11,735 nucleotides of DNA from Flavobacteriaceae bacterium (GCA_030625995.1 DAOUPU010000060.1:1-11735); one strand, 5' to 3'; shown: positions 1-8,261, numbered from the stretch's first letter. Numbers and translations: made by a program. The notes: generated by a model from the letters alone, not told the origin.

Positions 1-465
1 TATTATACACATTTTACTTCGCCGATCCGGCGATATCCTGATGTTATGGTTCATAGATTACTACAACATTATCTAGACGGAGGGAGATCTCCTAAAATTG
101 AAATTTATGAGGAGAAATGTAAGCATTCTTCGGAAAGAGAATTTATGGCAAGTAAAGCAGAACGAGCTTCAATAAAATACATGCAAGTGAAATATATGCA
201 AGATCATAAGGATATTGAATTTAAAGGAGTTATATCCGGAGTTACAGAATGGGGAATATATGTTGAAATTATTGACAATAAATGTGAAGGAATGATAAGA
301 ATAAAAGATATTAAGAATGATTATTATATCTTTGACGAGAAACAATATGCACTTATCGGGCAAGTAACCAAAAACTTATATCAGTTAGGAGATGAGGTTA
401 CAGTTATGGTCAAAAATACTGATTTAGAGCGCAAACATTTAGATTTCAATTTAATAGAAGAATAG
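1..465 (+). CDS. rnr: Ribonuclease R, C-terminal part (5' end outside window)
   Basis: This is the last 154 codons of RNase R, a processive 3'-to-5' exoribonuclease that degrades structured RNA and helps in rRNA and mRNA turnover. The frame is open from base 1. The first residues, YTHFTSPIRRYPDVMVHRLL, are the end of the catalytic RNB domain, with the conserved SPIRRYPD segment. Then comes the family-typical stretch with HSSERE and AERASIKYMQVKYM (about residues 42-65), and a C-terminal S1 RNA-binding domain from about residue 73, starting FKGVISGVTEWGIYVEI. The gene ends at TAG 463-465 without the long basic tail seen in E. coli RNase R. The upstream cold-shock domains and catalytic aspartates lie outside the window. 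The next gene starts 17 bases later, so the two are probably co-transcribed. The identification is firm; RNase II is less likely because of the S1 and linker sequence. Confidence 0.95.
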   Translation, partial: YYTHFTSPIRRYPDVMVHRLLQHYLDGGRSPKIEIYEEKCKHSSEREFMASKAERASIKYMQVKYMQDHKDIEFKGVISGVTEWGIYVEIIDNKCEGMIRIKDIKNDYYIFDEKQYALIGQVTKNLYQLGDEVTVMVKNTDLERKHLDFNLIEE

Positions 466-482
466 TTTAAATAAATTATATT

Positions 483-1151
483 ATGAAAAAAATCTTAATA
501 ATTTTATTTTTTATATCGAATATTATTTTTTCACAGGAAAAAATAACAAAAAATTTAGGTGATTTTCATGAATTAAAAACTTATAGAGGCTTAAATGTTG
601 AAATTATTAAAAGTGATGAAGCTAAAATTTTAATTGAAGGAAATAAAGCAAAGGAGGTTTTAATAAAAAATATTGATGGTGTTTTAAAAGTATCTTTAAA
701 GGTTCCTGAGTCTTTTTCAGCAAAAGAGGTAATAATTACTTTACATTACAAGGATGAAATTGATATTATTGATGCAAATGAAGGCTCTGTAATTACTTCA
801 AATGAAATTATTAAACAAGATAATATTACATTGAAATCTCAAGAAGCTGCAAAGATAATTGCCAAAATAGAAGCTACTGCACTAACTATAAAAGTAATAT
901 CAGGGGGTAAAGTAATTTTGGATGGTTTAACTGAAAATCAAACGATTGTTTCTAATACGGGTGGTTTTTATGACGGGGAGCACTTAATTGCTAATAGTAC
1001 AAAGATTACTGCATCTTCAGGAGGACTTGGAACTGTTAATGGCACTAAATTAGTGGATGCAAATGCTAAATTAGGGTCTACAATTACAGTTTTGGGAAAA
1101 CCGGAAGAAGTTATAATTAAAGAGTCTTTTGGTGGATATGTTCGTAATTAG
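483..1151 (+). CDS. Exported GIN-domain (DUF2807) protein
   Basis: A 222-residue protein with a signal peptide: a KK start, a hydrophobic core at residues 4-16, and a likely cleavage after S17 (IIFS|Q). The rest is made of short repeating beta-strands rich in V, I, T, G and N, with F-HELKTYRGLNVEIIKSDEAKILIEG-like content near residues 28-52. This is the pattern of the head GIN domain (DUF2807), thought to form a parallel beta-helix. Such proteins are common and often multicopy in Bacteroidota. Their molecular role is not established; a periplasmic or surface adhesive or structural role is only an inference. It starts 17 bases after rnr with no promoter element or terminator between, so it probably rides on the rnr transcript. 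No Shine-Dalgarno sequence is seen, as is usual in this phylum. Family assignment is good, function unknown. Confidence 0.8.
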   Translation: MKKILIILFFISNIIFSQEKITKNLGDFHELKTYRGLNVEIIKSDEAKILIEGNKAKEVLIKNIDGVLKVSLKVPESFSAKEVIITLHYKDEIDIIDANEGSVITSNEIIKQDNITLKSQEAAKIIAKIEATALTIKVISGGKVILDGLTENQTIVSNTGGFYDGEHLIANSTKITASSGGLGTVNGTKLVDANAKLGSTITVLGKPEEVIIKESFGGYVRN

Positions 1152-1174
1152 GTATTATTTTGTAATAATATTAT

Positions 1175-1182
1175 TAACTTTG
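1175..1182 (+). promoter_or_regulatory. Bacteroidota -7 promoter element before tatA
   Basis: TAACTTTG matches the TAnnTTTG element recognised by the Bacteroidota primary sigma factor. It ends 15 bases before the tatA ATG, which would give a 5' leader of about ten bases. A TTTG lies upstream at 1159-1162, but the spacing of 12 bases is shorter than the usual distance to the -33 element, so only the -7 half is supported. Confidence 0.5.
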
Positions 1183-1197
1183 TATCTTAAATTATAG

Positions 1198-1395
1198 ATG
1201 ATGATTTTACAAACGATATTTTTAGGATTTGTTGGTCCATGGCAATGGATAATAATCGGCTTGGCAATTCTTTTACTTTTTGGAGGAAAAAAATTACCGG
1301 AGTTAATGAAGGGACTAGGTACTGGAATTAAGGAATTTAAAAATGCCACCAATACCGAAGAAGAAGACAAGAAAAAAGAAGAAAGTAAAGATTAA
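1198..1395 (+). CDS. tatA: Sec-independent translocase subunit TatA
   Basis: A 65-residue TatA/TatE-family protein, the pore-forming subunit of the twin-arginine translocase that exports folded proteins across the inner membrane. It shows the family plan: a short N-terminus, one transmembrane helix (about residues 11-28), the FG hinge at F28-G29, then an amphipathic helix with KKLPELMKGLGTGIKEFK at 31-48, and a highly charged tail (residues 53-65) rich in E and K. Length is normal for TatA and too short for TatB. There are two adjacent ATG codons, 1198 and 1201; either could be the start. No tatC is present in the window. It has its own likely promoter element at 1175-1182 and is followed by a strong terminator, so it is probably a single-gene unit, possibly with read-through from the gene upstream. 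Confidence 0.93.
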   Translation: MMILQTIFLGFVGPWQWIIIGLAILLLFGGKKLPELMKGLGTGIKEFKNATNTEEEDKKKEESKD

Positions 1396-1420
1396 TTATC
1401 TTCTTCATGTTAAAATAAGA

Positions 1421-1455
1421 AACCTCATTGCGTTCCAGACGTAATGAGGTTTTTT
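1421..1455. terminator. Intrinsic terminator between convergent tatA and SPFH gene
   Basis: A 13-base stem (1421-1433 with 1439-1451, AACCTCATTGCGT against ACGTAATGAGGTT, all Watson-Crick but one G-U pair) encloses a five-base loop TCCAG. The T-run 1450-1455 follows the right arm, as expected for rho-independent termination of tatA. On the other strand the hairpin is followed by a weaker T-rich stretch (TTTCTTATTTT when read leftwards), so it probably also stops the leftward SPFH transcript, which ends at 1471. Confidence 0.9.
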
Positions 1456-1470
1456 ATGCGATATATCGGG

Positions 1471-2379
1471 TTACTTTTTATTTTTTTTAGATGCTTCAAT
1501 TATGTTATTTGCAGCTAATAGCGAAGCGGTCATATCATTTAACATATTACTGGCAGCATTAGGGTTATTCGGCAGCAAAATTAAATTACTGTTGGTATCG
1601 GCTCCAATTGACTGTAAAGTATCGTAATGTTGCGTTATGACGATCAAAGCCGAGGCTTCTTGCGGATTAATACCGGCTTTATTTAGAGTATCTACACTTT
1701 CTTCTAAACCACGAGCTATTTCACGCCGTTGATCAGCAATACCCTTACCTTGCAATCTTTTACTTTGAGCTTCAGCCTTTGCACGCTCTACGATTAAAAT
1801 TCTTTGTGCATCACCCTCATGCTGGGCAGCAATTTTTTCTCTTTCCGCAGCATTAATTCTATTCATTGCTTCTTTTACTGTTGCATCCGGATCGATGTCT
1901 GTAACCAGAGCCTTTACTATATCATATCCATATCTTAGCATCGCTTCTTTCAGATCACGCTGAATTGCTTTAGCAATATCATCTTTTTTTTCAAAAACGT
2001 CATCTAGGATCATCTTTGGGACTTCTGCTCTTACCAGATCAAAAATGTAAGAAGTTAATTGTTCATTTGGATTTTGCAATTTATAATATGCATCATAAAC
2101 TTTTTCACGAAGAATTTGATATTGTATAGAAATTTTTAAATGAACAAATACGTCATCGTTTGTTTTTGTTTCAATATTAACATCTAATTGTTGAATTCTT
2201 AAGCTTAGTCGTGTAGCCACACGATCAACCAATGGAATTCTGAACTGTAAACCGGCATTTCGAATACTTAAAAACTTTCCAAACCTTTCTAAAACTACCG
2301 CAGTTTGTTGTTTTACAATGAATGCAGCAGAGAATACCAATAGTATGGTGATTATTATGATAGGAATTGTTGTTAGCAT
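1471..2379 (-). CDS. SPFH/band-7 (stomatin/prohibitin-like) membrane protein
   Basis: A 302-residue SPFH-domain protein. An N-terminal membrane helix (residues 4-22) is followed by the band-7 domain, opening with VKQQTAVVLERFGKF and continuing through QLDVNIETKTNDDVFVHLKI (64-83), YDAYYKLQNPNEQL (95-108) and DVFEKKDDIAKAI (127-139). A helical, A/E/K/R-rich stretch lies at about 165-230, and ends with SALIVITQHYDTLQSIG (243-259). The pattern resembles the plant hypersensitive-induced-reaction (HIR) branch and QmcA-like bacterial proteins. Such proteins oligomerise into membrane microdomains and often regulate membrane proteases or stress responses; the partner here is not known. No NfeD-type protease partner is adjacent. 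The gene stands alone, divergent from the next gene. A near-match -7 element, TTAATTTG on the minus strand at 2417-2424, differs from TAnnTTTG at one base. Family certain, specific role open. Confidence 0.9.
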   Translation of the reverse strand: MLTTIPIIIITILLVFSAAFIVKQQTAVVLERFGKFLSIRNAGLQFRIPLVDRVATRLSLRIQQLDVNIETKTNDDVFVHLKISIQYQILREKVYDAYYKLQNPNEQLTSYIFDLVRAEVPKMILDDVFEKKDDIAKAIQRDLKEAMLRYGYDIVKALVTDIDPDATVKEAMNRINAAEREKIAAQHEGDAQRILIVERAKAEAQSKRLQGKGIADQRREIARGLEESVDTLNKAGINPQEASALIVITQHYDTLQSIGADTNSNLILLPNNPNAASNMLNDMTASLLAANNIIEASKKNKK

Positions 2380-2453
2380 GAAATTAAATTTAGAAGTTAA
2401 TAAAGAAATAAAGTTACAAATTAAATATCCAATTTATAGGATAATAAAAAGTT

Positions 2454-2461
2454 TATCTTTG
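2454..2461 (+). promoter_or_regulatory. Bacteroidota -7 promoter element
   Basis: TATCTTTG is a perfect TAnnTTTG match ending 17 bases before the ATG at 2479. A TTTA at 2433-2436, 17 bases upstream, is a weak candidate for the -33 TTTG element. It lies in the 99-base gap shared with the divergent SPFH gene. Confidence 0.55.
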
Positions 2462-2478
2462 TTGTAAAACCATTCAAA

Positions 2479-2826
2479 ATGAAAAAATTTATTAGAATTA
2501 GTATCGTTACGATCATATTAGTTTCAGCTGCATATATGACATTTATCTACTACGCAACCTATAGTGATGGTTACAGATCGGGTGAATTGATAAAAATTAC
2601 AAGAAAAGGTGTTATTTTCAAGACATGGGAAGGTAAAATTAGCCAGGGCGTGGCAGAGGAACAGCATTTTGAATTTTCTGTGGAATCTAGAAATAAAGAA
2701 GTTATTGAAGCGTTAAAAGAGTTTCAGGGCCATCAGGTAAACCTTACGTATATTGAAAGATTTGGGACATTTCCATGGATGGGTGACACGAAGTATTATG
2801 TAATCGAGGTTGAGAGAACCAAATAA
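2479..2826 (+). CDS. Small membrane-anchored flavobacterial protein, function unknown
   Basis: A 115-residue protein with one hydrophobic N-terminal segment (about residues 6-25), which is either a membrane anchor or an uncleaved signal, followed by a polar domain of about 88 residues, probably outside the cytoplasm. The stretch TYSDGYRSGELIKITRKGVIFKT-like (residues 27-49, then WEGKISQG) is a recognisable conserved block of a small protein family that I recall from many Flavobacteriia. Those homologues are often labelled 6-phosphogluconate dehydrogenase in databases, but nothing here resembles that enzyme: no Rossmann glycine motif and a quarter of the length. I therefore give no function. 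The domain looks beta-rich and ends WMGDTKYYVIEVERTK. It is monocistronic by context: divergent from the SPFH gene, convergent with gltX, and preceded by its own promoter element at 2454-2461. Confidence 0.8.
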   Translation: MKKFIRISIVTIILVSAAYMTFIYYATYSDGYRSGELIKITRKGVIFKTWEGKISQGVAEEQHFEFSVESRNKEVIEALKEFQGHQVNLTYIERFGTFPWMGDTKYYVIEVERTK

Positions 2827-2846
2827 ATATTTTAGTAGAAGACCAC

Positions 2847-2893
2847 TGTACAGCATTATTTTCAGAACGTATATCAACATGGATAATGCTACA
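2847..2893. terminator. Possible hairpin between convergent genes
   Basis: In the 88-base gap between the convergent small protein gene and gltX, GCATTAT (2853-2859) pairs with ATAATGC (2883-2889). TGTA (2847-2850) can pair with TACA (2890-2893) across a two-base bulge. The loop is long, 23 bases, and neither side has a clean T-run, so it is only a weak candidate for a shared terminator. Confidence 0.25.
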
Positions 2894-2914
2894 TCTCATG
2901 TTTAAAAAATAAAG

Positions 2915-4447
2915 TTATATTTTTTTGATGGCATTTTCAAGACGATGAATAGTGTCTTCTTTTCCAATTAATGAGGCAATTTCAAACAGGTCCGGGCCTT
3001 TTAATGCACCAACCAAAGCTAACCTAAAAGGAGGCATTACTCTGCCAAAACCCAATTCTTTTGAAGTAATCCATTCTGTAACAGTCGTTTCTATATGTTT
3101 AGCTGAGAAATTATCTGTAGAATCAAGCAAGGAAATCAATTCCTTCATTAAGTGGGGAGTTGATTCTTTCCATTGTTTTTTGCAAGCTTTTGTATCATAA
3201 GAACCGGGAGCTTTAAAAAAGAAGTTTCCTAAATCCCAAAAATCTTTAACAAAGGTAGCACGCTCCTTAATTAATCGTACAACATGGGAAATGTAGGAAA
3301 TGTCATTACGGTGAGAACTGGAATCTTCTAATTTTTTATCTATTATCGGCAGAAATAATTCGGCTAATTCCTTGTCTGTCTTCAATTGTAAATACTGATG
3401 GTTGTACCATTTTGTCTTTTCCGGGTCAAATCTAGCACCGGATCTATTAACTCGGTCCAGATCAAATGCTTTTATAAGTTCTTTCAAATTGAATATCTCT
3501 TGTTCTGTTCCAGGATTCCAACCTAAGAATGCTAAAAAGTTTATTACTGCCTCAGGAAAATACCCATCTTCTCTATAGCCACTGGAAACTTTACCCGTTA
3601 GCTTGTTGTCATAGGCCAAAGGAAAAACAGGGAACCCTAATTTATCACCATCCCGTTTGCTTAATTTCCCCTTACCTGTTGGTTTTAAAATTAAGGGCAA
3701 ATGAGCAAATTCTGGAATTTTCCATCCGAAAGATTCGTATAATAAAATATGTAAGGCCATAGAAGGTAACCATTCTTCTCCTCGAATAACATGACTGATT
3801 TCCATGAGATGGTCATCCACAACATTAGCTAAATGATAAGTTGGCATTCCGTCAGATTTAAAAAGGATTTTATCGTCTAGAGTTTTCGTGTCAATTTTTA
3901 CTTCTCCACGAATAAGATCATGCATCTTTAGTGTTTTTTCAGATGGACTTTTAAAACGTACAACATATTTTTCTCCACTTTCAATTTTAACGTTTAATTT
4001 CTCTTTAGACATAACTAAAGAATTTTTTAGTCTTCCCTTTTTTCTGTTATGCCAGTTGTAAATGAACGTTTTACCTTTTTCTTCATGATCCTTTCTATGA
4101 AAGTCCAATTCTTCAGAAGTGTCAAAAGCATAATAAGCATTTCCACTATTTATTAATTTTTGAACGTATTTTGCATAAATATCTTTTCGTTCAGATTGTC
4201 GATAAGGACCAAACTTTTCATTTTTATTGACGCCTTCGTCAAAGGGAATATTACACCAATTTAATGCATCAACAATATATTTTTCCGCATTTTCAACGTA
4301 TCTGTTTTGATCTGTATCCTCAATCCTCAATATAAATGTCCCATTGTATTTCTTCGCAAACAAATAATTAAAAAGGGCTGTTCTTACACCGCCAATGTGC
4401 AATGGCCCTGTTGGACTGGGTGCAAAGCGCACACGAATGTTGTTCAT
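2915..4447 (-). CDS. gltX: Glutamyl-tRNA synthetase
   Basis: A 510-residue class I aminoacyl-tRNA synthetase that charges tRNA-Glu with glutamate in the cytoplasm. It begins RVRFAPSPTGPLHIGGVRTA (residues 5-24), containing the HIGH-type signature HIGG (17-20). It also has RIEDTDQNR (41-49), the active-site block VIRGEEWLPS (220-229) and the KMSKS-type loop KLSKR (261-265). The segment FPLAYDNKLTGKVSSGYRE (275-293) is an insertion typical of Bacteroidota enzymes. The Cys/His zinc cluster of E. coli GltX (near residues 98-127) is absent, as in many bacterial GluRS. The anticodon-binding C-terminal domain is complete, and the length is normal. It is convergent with the upstream-lying small gene and divergent from the DUF4175 gene. 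A perfect -7 element lies at 4478-4485 on the same strand. Identification is certain; whether it also charges tRNA-Gln cannot be judged here. Confidence 0.97.
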   Translation of the reverse strand: MNNIRVRFAPSPTGPLHIGGVRTALFNYLFAKKYNGTFILRIEDTDQNRYVENAEKYIVDALNWCNIPFDEGVNKNEKFGPYRQSERKDIYAKYVQKLINSGNAYYAFDTSEELDFHRKDHEEKGKTFIYNWHNRKKGRLKNSLVMSKEKLNVKIESGEKYVVRFKSPSEKTLKMHDLIRGEVKIDTKTLDDKILFKSDGMPTYHLANVVDDHLMEISHVIRGEEWLPSMALHILLYESFGWKIPEFAHLPLILKPTGKGKLSKRDGDKLGFPVFPLAYDNKLTGKVSSGYREDGYFPEAVINFLAFLGWNPGTEQEIFNLKELIKAFDLDRVNRSGARFDPEKTKWYNHQYLQLKTDKELAELFLPIIDKKLEDSSSHRNDISYISHVVRLIKERATFVKDFWDLGNFFFKAPGSYDTKACKKQWKESTPHLMKELISLLDSTDNFSAKHIETTVTEWITSKELGFGRVMPPFRLALVGALKGPDLFEIASLIGKEDTIHRLENAIKKI

Positions 4448-4477
4448 CTAATTAAAAATTTTGTTAAAAATGAAATG

Positions 4478-4485
4478 CAAAGATA
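4478..4485 (-). promoter_or_regulatory. Bacteroidota -7 promoter element for gltX
   Basis: Read on the minus strand this is TATCTTTG, a perfect TAnnTTTG match, identical to the one at 2454-2461. It sits 30 bases upstream of the gltX ATG, in the 77-base divergent gap with the DUF4175 gene. No convincing -33 TTTG is seen upstream of it. I found no equally good element for the rightward DUF4175 gene in this gap. Confidence 0.5.
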
Positions 4486-4524
4486 CTACTTGAATATGAA
4501 AATAGTATTTTTATAACTTATTAA

Positions 4525-7500
4525 ATGGATAATTTTAGGAACATACAAGATAAGTTACATGGCTTTATTAGTAAGTATTATACTAATGAAATCATTAAAG
4601 GGGCTATTCTGTTTGTTTCGTTTGGTCTGTTATATTTTATTTTTACCTTGTTTATTGAATATTTTTTATGGCTAAGGCCAATTGCAAGAACCTTTCTCTT
4701 TTGGGTTTTTCTTTTGGTTGAATTTGGTTTGTTACTTAAATTTATTCTTTTGCCAATCTTTAAACTTATTGGAATCCAAAAAGGAATTTCTCCTGAAATG
4801 GCGTCTAAAATAATAGGAAAACATTTTAATGAAATTGATGATAAATTACTCAATTTACTTCAGTTAAAAGGAAGCAAGGCCCAGACAGACCTGCTCTTAG
4901 CAAGTATTGAGCAGAGGTCTGTTGAGCTTCGGCATATTCCCTTTAAAAAGGCAATTGATTTTAGAGTAAATATGAATTATCTTAAGTTTTTAGCCATTCC
5001 GATAGCCATATGGAGCCTGATTTTCTTTAGTGGAAATAGTTCTATTTTTAAAGATAGTTTGACCAGAGTAGTCAATCATAATACATCATATTTACCACCA
5101 GCGGCCTTTGAATTTCAAATCTTGAACGATGAATTAATTGCTATTGAAAACATACCATTTTTGCTGGAAGTATCTACAATTGGAAATGTTAAACCTGAAG
5201 ACATTAAAATAATCTTTAATAGTGAAATGTATTATTTGAATAATAAAAATTTTGATGAATTTTATTATGAGTTTGAACAACCTAACAAATCTTTTCAATT
5301 TTATTTAGAAGCTAATGAGGTTGTATCTAAGAGATATCAAGTAGAAGTAATAAAAACCCCAAAAATTATAAACTTTGAGATGTATTTGAATTTCCCTAAA
5401 TATATCCTCAGAGATGATGAAACTATTAAGAACACGGGTAATGCCATGATTCCCGAAGGCACAAAGATTATTTGGAATATAAGTACTGAGCATACTTTCA
5501 ATGTTGATTTTATAACCACGGAAAGAAGTACATTAAGAACCAATAAGGCTTCTACTGAAGCTTTGTTAATTGATAATAATGGAAATTTTAGCTTGACGAA
5601 GACGCTGGGAACTACCATTGATTATGAGATATCCACTTCAAATAAGAGTTTAAAGAATTATGAAGTTCTTAGTTATCAACTTGGAGTGATTAAGGACCAA
5701 CATCCTAAAATATTTGTAAGATCTGACATTGATTCTGTTAGTAGAGGACCCGTTAATTTCGTCGGTCAGATTAGAGATGACTACGGAATATCACATCTTC
5801 AAGTTCTAGCAAAAAATCAAAAAGACAATTCTTTGAGTATTTATAATATTGATACCGGCCGTTCTGATTTTGAAGAGTTTTTTTACACCTTTCCTCAAGG
5901 AATAATGCTAGAGGAGGGTGTAAGTTATGAAATATATTTTCAAGTATTTGATAATGACGGTGTTAATGGATCAAAAAAATCAAAATCACAAATTTTTTTT
6001 TACAAAAATAAGACCGATCAGGAAATTGAGGATGAGCTAATAAAGGAGCAGAAGCAAAATTTAAAGGAGATACAGAATGCATCTGAAAACTATAAGGAGT
6101 TACAAAGGGCCTTGAAATTATTTTCTGATAAATTAAAAAGCAAGAACAAAACAGACTGGAATGACGAAAAACAACTGGAGGAATTTAATGAAAGACAAAA
6201 GGCATATCAGAGAATAATGGATAAAAACACGGAGAATGTATTACATAACATGGATGAGATGGAGAAGCCTTCAGATCCAAATTTGAAGGACAAACAAAAT
6301 GAACTTAGAAAAAGAATTGAAGAATCTAAAGAGCTTGACAGAAAAGAAGAAATGTTGAAAGAACTACAGGAACTTACAGAGAAATTAAAAAAGGAAAATT
6401 TATTGGATAGAGCAGAAAATCTTGAGAATCAAGCCAAGCGGAAAGAAAGATCTTTGGAACGAATATTGGAGCTTACAAAACGGTTTTATGTTCAAAGAAA
6501 GGCGGACCAGATTATTAAGAAGTTGGACGAGCTATCAATCTCCCAGAACAAACTAGCTAAGAAAGAATTTAGTACACCAATGGAGCAAAGTGATCTTAAT
6601 CGGAAATTTGATTCTCTTCAAGAGGACCTTAGAGAATTACGGGAACAAAATAAACAACTTAAAAACCCTATGGATATTCCTGAAACCTTAATTGATGAGA
6701 ACAGCATTAAATATAAAATGAATGACGCCAAAAAGAATCTTGAATTAGAGCAAAAGCAAAAGGGAGATTTAAGAAATGGAGCGAATAAAGAAGCAGTGAA
6801 GAACCAAAAAGAAGCGGCATCAAAAATAAAGGAACTCAGTGATAGAATGAAAAAGAAAATGATGCAAATGGAAATGAAAGGTAGTGAGGAAAATATTGAA
6901 GATCTTCGCCAAATTTTGGAGAACCTTCTTATTTTTTCATTTGATCAGGAAGAATTAATGATTTCAATGGAAGGTATTAATTCAGGAAAAGCGGAATATC
7001 CGAACAAGTTGAAACATCAACAAACCTTAAAAGAATATTTTGAACATATTGATGATAGTCTTTTTACATTATCTATGAGATTGGTCCAATTAACTTCTAA
7101 AATTGATAAACATGTAAATGATGCACACTACAATTTGGATAAATCGTTAGAATCTATCGCAGAGAATAGGATTGAGAATGGCATTACACATCAGCGATAC
7201 ACCATGACAGCGGCTAACGACCTGGCAGATATGCTAAGTAATGTTTTAAAGAGTTTACAAAACAAAAAACCGGGAAGTGGTAAGGGAAAAGGAAAGGATG
7301 GAGAGACTATAGAATTGCCGGATATTATTAAACAGCAAGAAAAACTTATAAAAAAAATGAAGGATGGAATGCCTTCAGAGAAATCCAAAAATGGAAAATC
7401 TAAAGAAGAGATGAGTGGTGAGCAATATCAAATATATCAAGAACAAAAGGAGTTAAGAGATCAACTAAATGATTTACTGATAAGAGGAGAGTCTAAGGGA

Positions 7501-7818
7501 AATGAGGGAAAAAATGCAGCTGACAAAATGGAAGAAATAGAGAAATTATTACTCGAGAAGGGTTTGACAAACGACGTTTTACGCAATATGCAATCTTTAA
7601 ATCAGGATCTTCTGAAGTTGGAAAAAGCCTTATATAGCCAAAAAAATGATGTAGAAAGAAAAGCTCAAACAGGTGATATTAGGGAGATGGAAAGAAATAT
7701 AAAATCAATTCAAAGTCAAATGATTTACTTTGATCAAAATGAAATACTTATTCGGAATTCATTGCCTTTACAACCGAATTTTCAAGATAAGGTTAAGAAT
7801 TATTTTATAGATGATTAG
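4525..7818 (+). CDS. DUF4175-family large membrane and coiled-coil protein
   Basis: A 1097-residue protein of a family common in Bacteroidota and usually annotated DUF4175; its function is not established. Three hydrophobic segments lie near the N-terminus (about residues 24-48, 55-78 and 152-169). The K/R-rich segment 79-151 between the second and third suggests it is cytoplasmic, so everything after residue 170 would be periplasmic. Residues about 180-490 look beta-rich and could hold Ig-like folds. From about 495 to 860 the chain is dominated by E, K, Q, N and L in long helical, probably coiled-coil runs. A K/G linker (KPGSGKGKGKDGE, about 915-927) precedes a second helical part to about 1080. 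The gene ends 15 bases before ybeY, so it probably leads the ybeY-mnmG operon. A role in envelope structure or as a scaffold is inference only. Confidence 0.8.
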   Translation: MDNFRNIQDKLHGFISKYYTNEIIKGAILFVSFGLLYFIFTLFIEYFLWLRPIARTFLFWVFLLVEFGLLLKFILLPIFKLIGIQKGISPEMASKIIGKHFNEIDDKLLNLLQLKGSKAQTDLLLASIEQRSVELRHIPFKKAIDFRVNMNYLKFLAIPIAIWSLIFFSGNSSIFKDSLTRVVNHNTSYLPPAAFEFQILNDELIAIENIPFLLEVSTIGNVKPEDIKIIFNSEMYYLNNKNFDEFYYEFEQPNKSFQFYLEANEVVSKRYQVEVIKTPKIINFEMYLNFPKYILRDDETIKNTGNAMIPEGTKIIWNISTEHTFNVDFITTERSTLRTNKASTEALLIDNNGNFSLTKTLGTTIDYEISTSNKSLKNYEVLSYQLGVIKDQHPKIFVRSDIDSVSRGPVNFVGQIRDDYGISHLQVLAKNQKDNSLSIYNIDTGRSDFEEFFYTFPQGIMLEEGVSYEIYFQVFDNDGVNGSKKSKSQIFFYKNKTDQEIEDELIKEQKQNLKEIQNASENYKELQRALKLFSDKLKSKNKTDWNDEKQLEEFNERQKAYQRIMDKNTENVLHNMDEMEKPSDPNLKDKQNELRKRIEESKELDRKEEMLKELQELTEKLKKENLLDRAENLENQAKRKERSLERILELTKRFYVQRKADQIIKKLDELSISQNKLAKKEFSTPMEQSDLNRKFDSLQEDLRELREQNKQLKNPMDIPETLIDENSIKYKMNDAKKNLELEQKQKGDLRNGANKEAVKNQKEAASKIKELSDRMKKKMMQMEMKGSEENIEDLRQILENLLIFSFDQEELMISMEGINSGKAEYPNKLKHQQTLKEYFEHIDDSLFTLSMRLVQLTSKIDKHVNDAHYNLDKSLESIAENRIENGITHQRYTMTAANDLADMLSNVLKSLQNKKPGSGKGKGKDGETIELPDIIKQQEKLIKKMKDGMPSEKSKNGKSKEEMSGEQYQIYQEQKELRDQLNDLLIRGESKGNEGKNAADKMEEIEKLLLEKGLTNDVLRNMQSLNQDLLKLEKALYSQKNDVERKAQTGDIREMERNIKSIQSQMIYFDQNEILIRNSLPLQPNFQDKVKNYFIDD

Positions 7819-7833
7819 TAAAATTTGTAACCC

Positions 7834-8247
7834 ATGATTACTTTCCATTCATTATTGGAGTTTGTATTGCCATTAGAATCTAAGATCTCCAAATGGATCG
7901 AGTTTACGATACATCAAGAAGGGAGAGAATTGGGTGAGATTGCCTATGTATTCTGTACAGACGAATATTTGCTTGAAAAAAACATTAAATATTTAAAACA
8001 CAATACATTAACTGATATTATTAGTTTCGATTATTGTATTGGCGATTTAATTTCAGGCGATATATTCATATCGATAGAAAGAGTCAAAGAGAATGCTAAT
8101 CACCTAAATATTACATTCGAGAATGAGCTTCAAAGAATTATGATCCATGGTATTCTGCATTTCTGTGGATATAAGGATAAAAATATTAAGGATAGGAATA
8201 CGATGAGATCCAAAGAAGATTATTACTTATCTTTGCGAACTTTTTAA
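7834..8247 (+). CDS. ybeY: Endoribonuclease YbeY (rRNA maturation factor)
   Basis: A 137-residue YbeY protein, a metal-dependent endoribonuclease needed for 16S rRNA 3'-end maturation and ribosome quality control. Visible family blocks are LTDIISFDY (residues 59-67, the TDVLSFP block), GDIFIS (75-80) and the metal-site motif MIHGILHFCGYKDK (103-116). H105 and H109 are the first two metal ligands; the position of the third histidine of the canonical HGxLHLxGYDH motif is D115 here. The conserved arginine preceding the TDVLSF block in E. coli appears to be replaced by H56 (LKHNTLTD). I recall both changes from other Bacteroidota YbeY sequences, so they are probably lineage traits rather than damage. 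The protein is slightly short but complete. It lies 15 bases after the DUF4175 gene and 44 bases before mnmG, consistent with one operon. Confidence 0.93.
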   Translation: MITFHSLLEFVLPLESKISKWIEFTIHQEGRELGEIAYVFCTDEYLLEKNIKYLKHNTLTDIISFDYCIGDLISGDIFISIERVKENANHLNITFENELQRIMIHGILHFCGYKDKNIKDRNTMRSKEDYYLSLRTF

Positions 8248-8261
8248 AATGAATAGAACTA

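Noticed and set aside
83..92. Perfect ten-base palindrome GGAGATCTCC
   Set aside because: It lies inside the rnr reading frame, in a conserved coding region, and has no partner copy; chance is the simplest explanation.
5337..5618. Antisense open frame of 93 codons inside the DUF4175 gene
   Set aside because: It is a shadow of a clearly coding frame on the other strand, with no recognisable domain and no start context. The same holds for the antisense frame at 8657-8935 inside mnmG and others.
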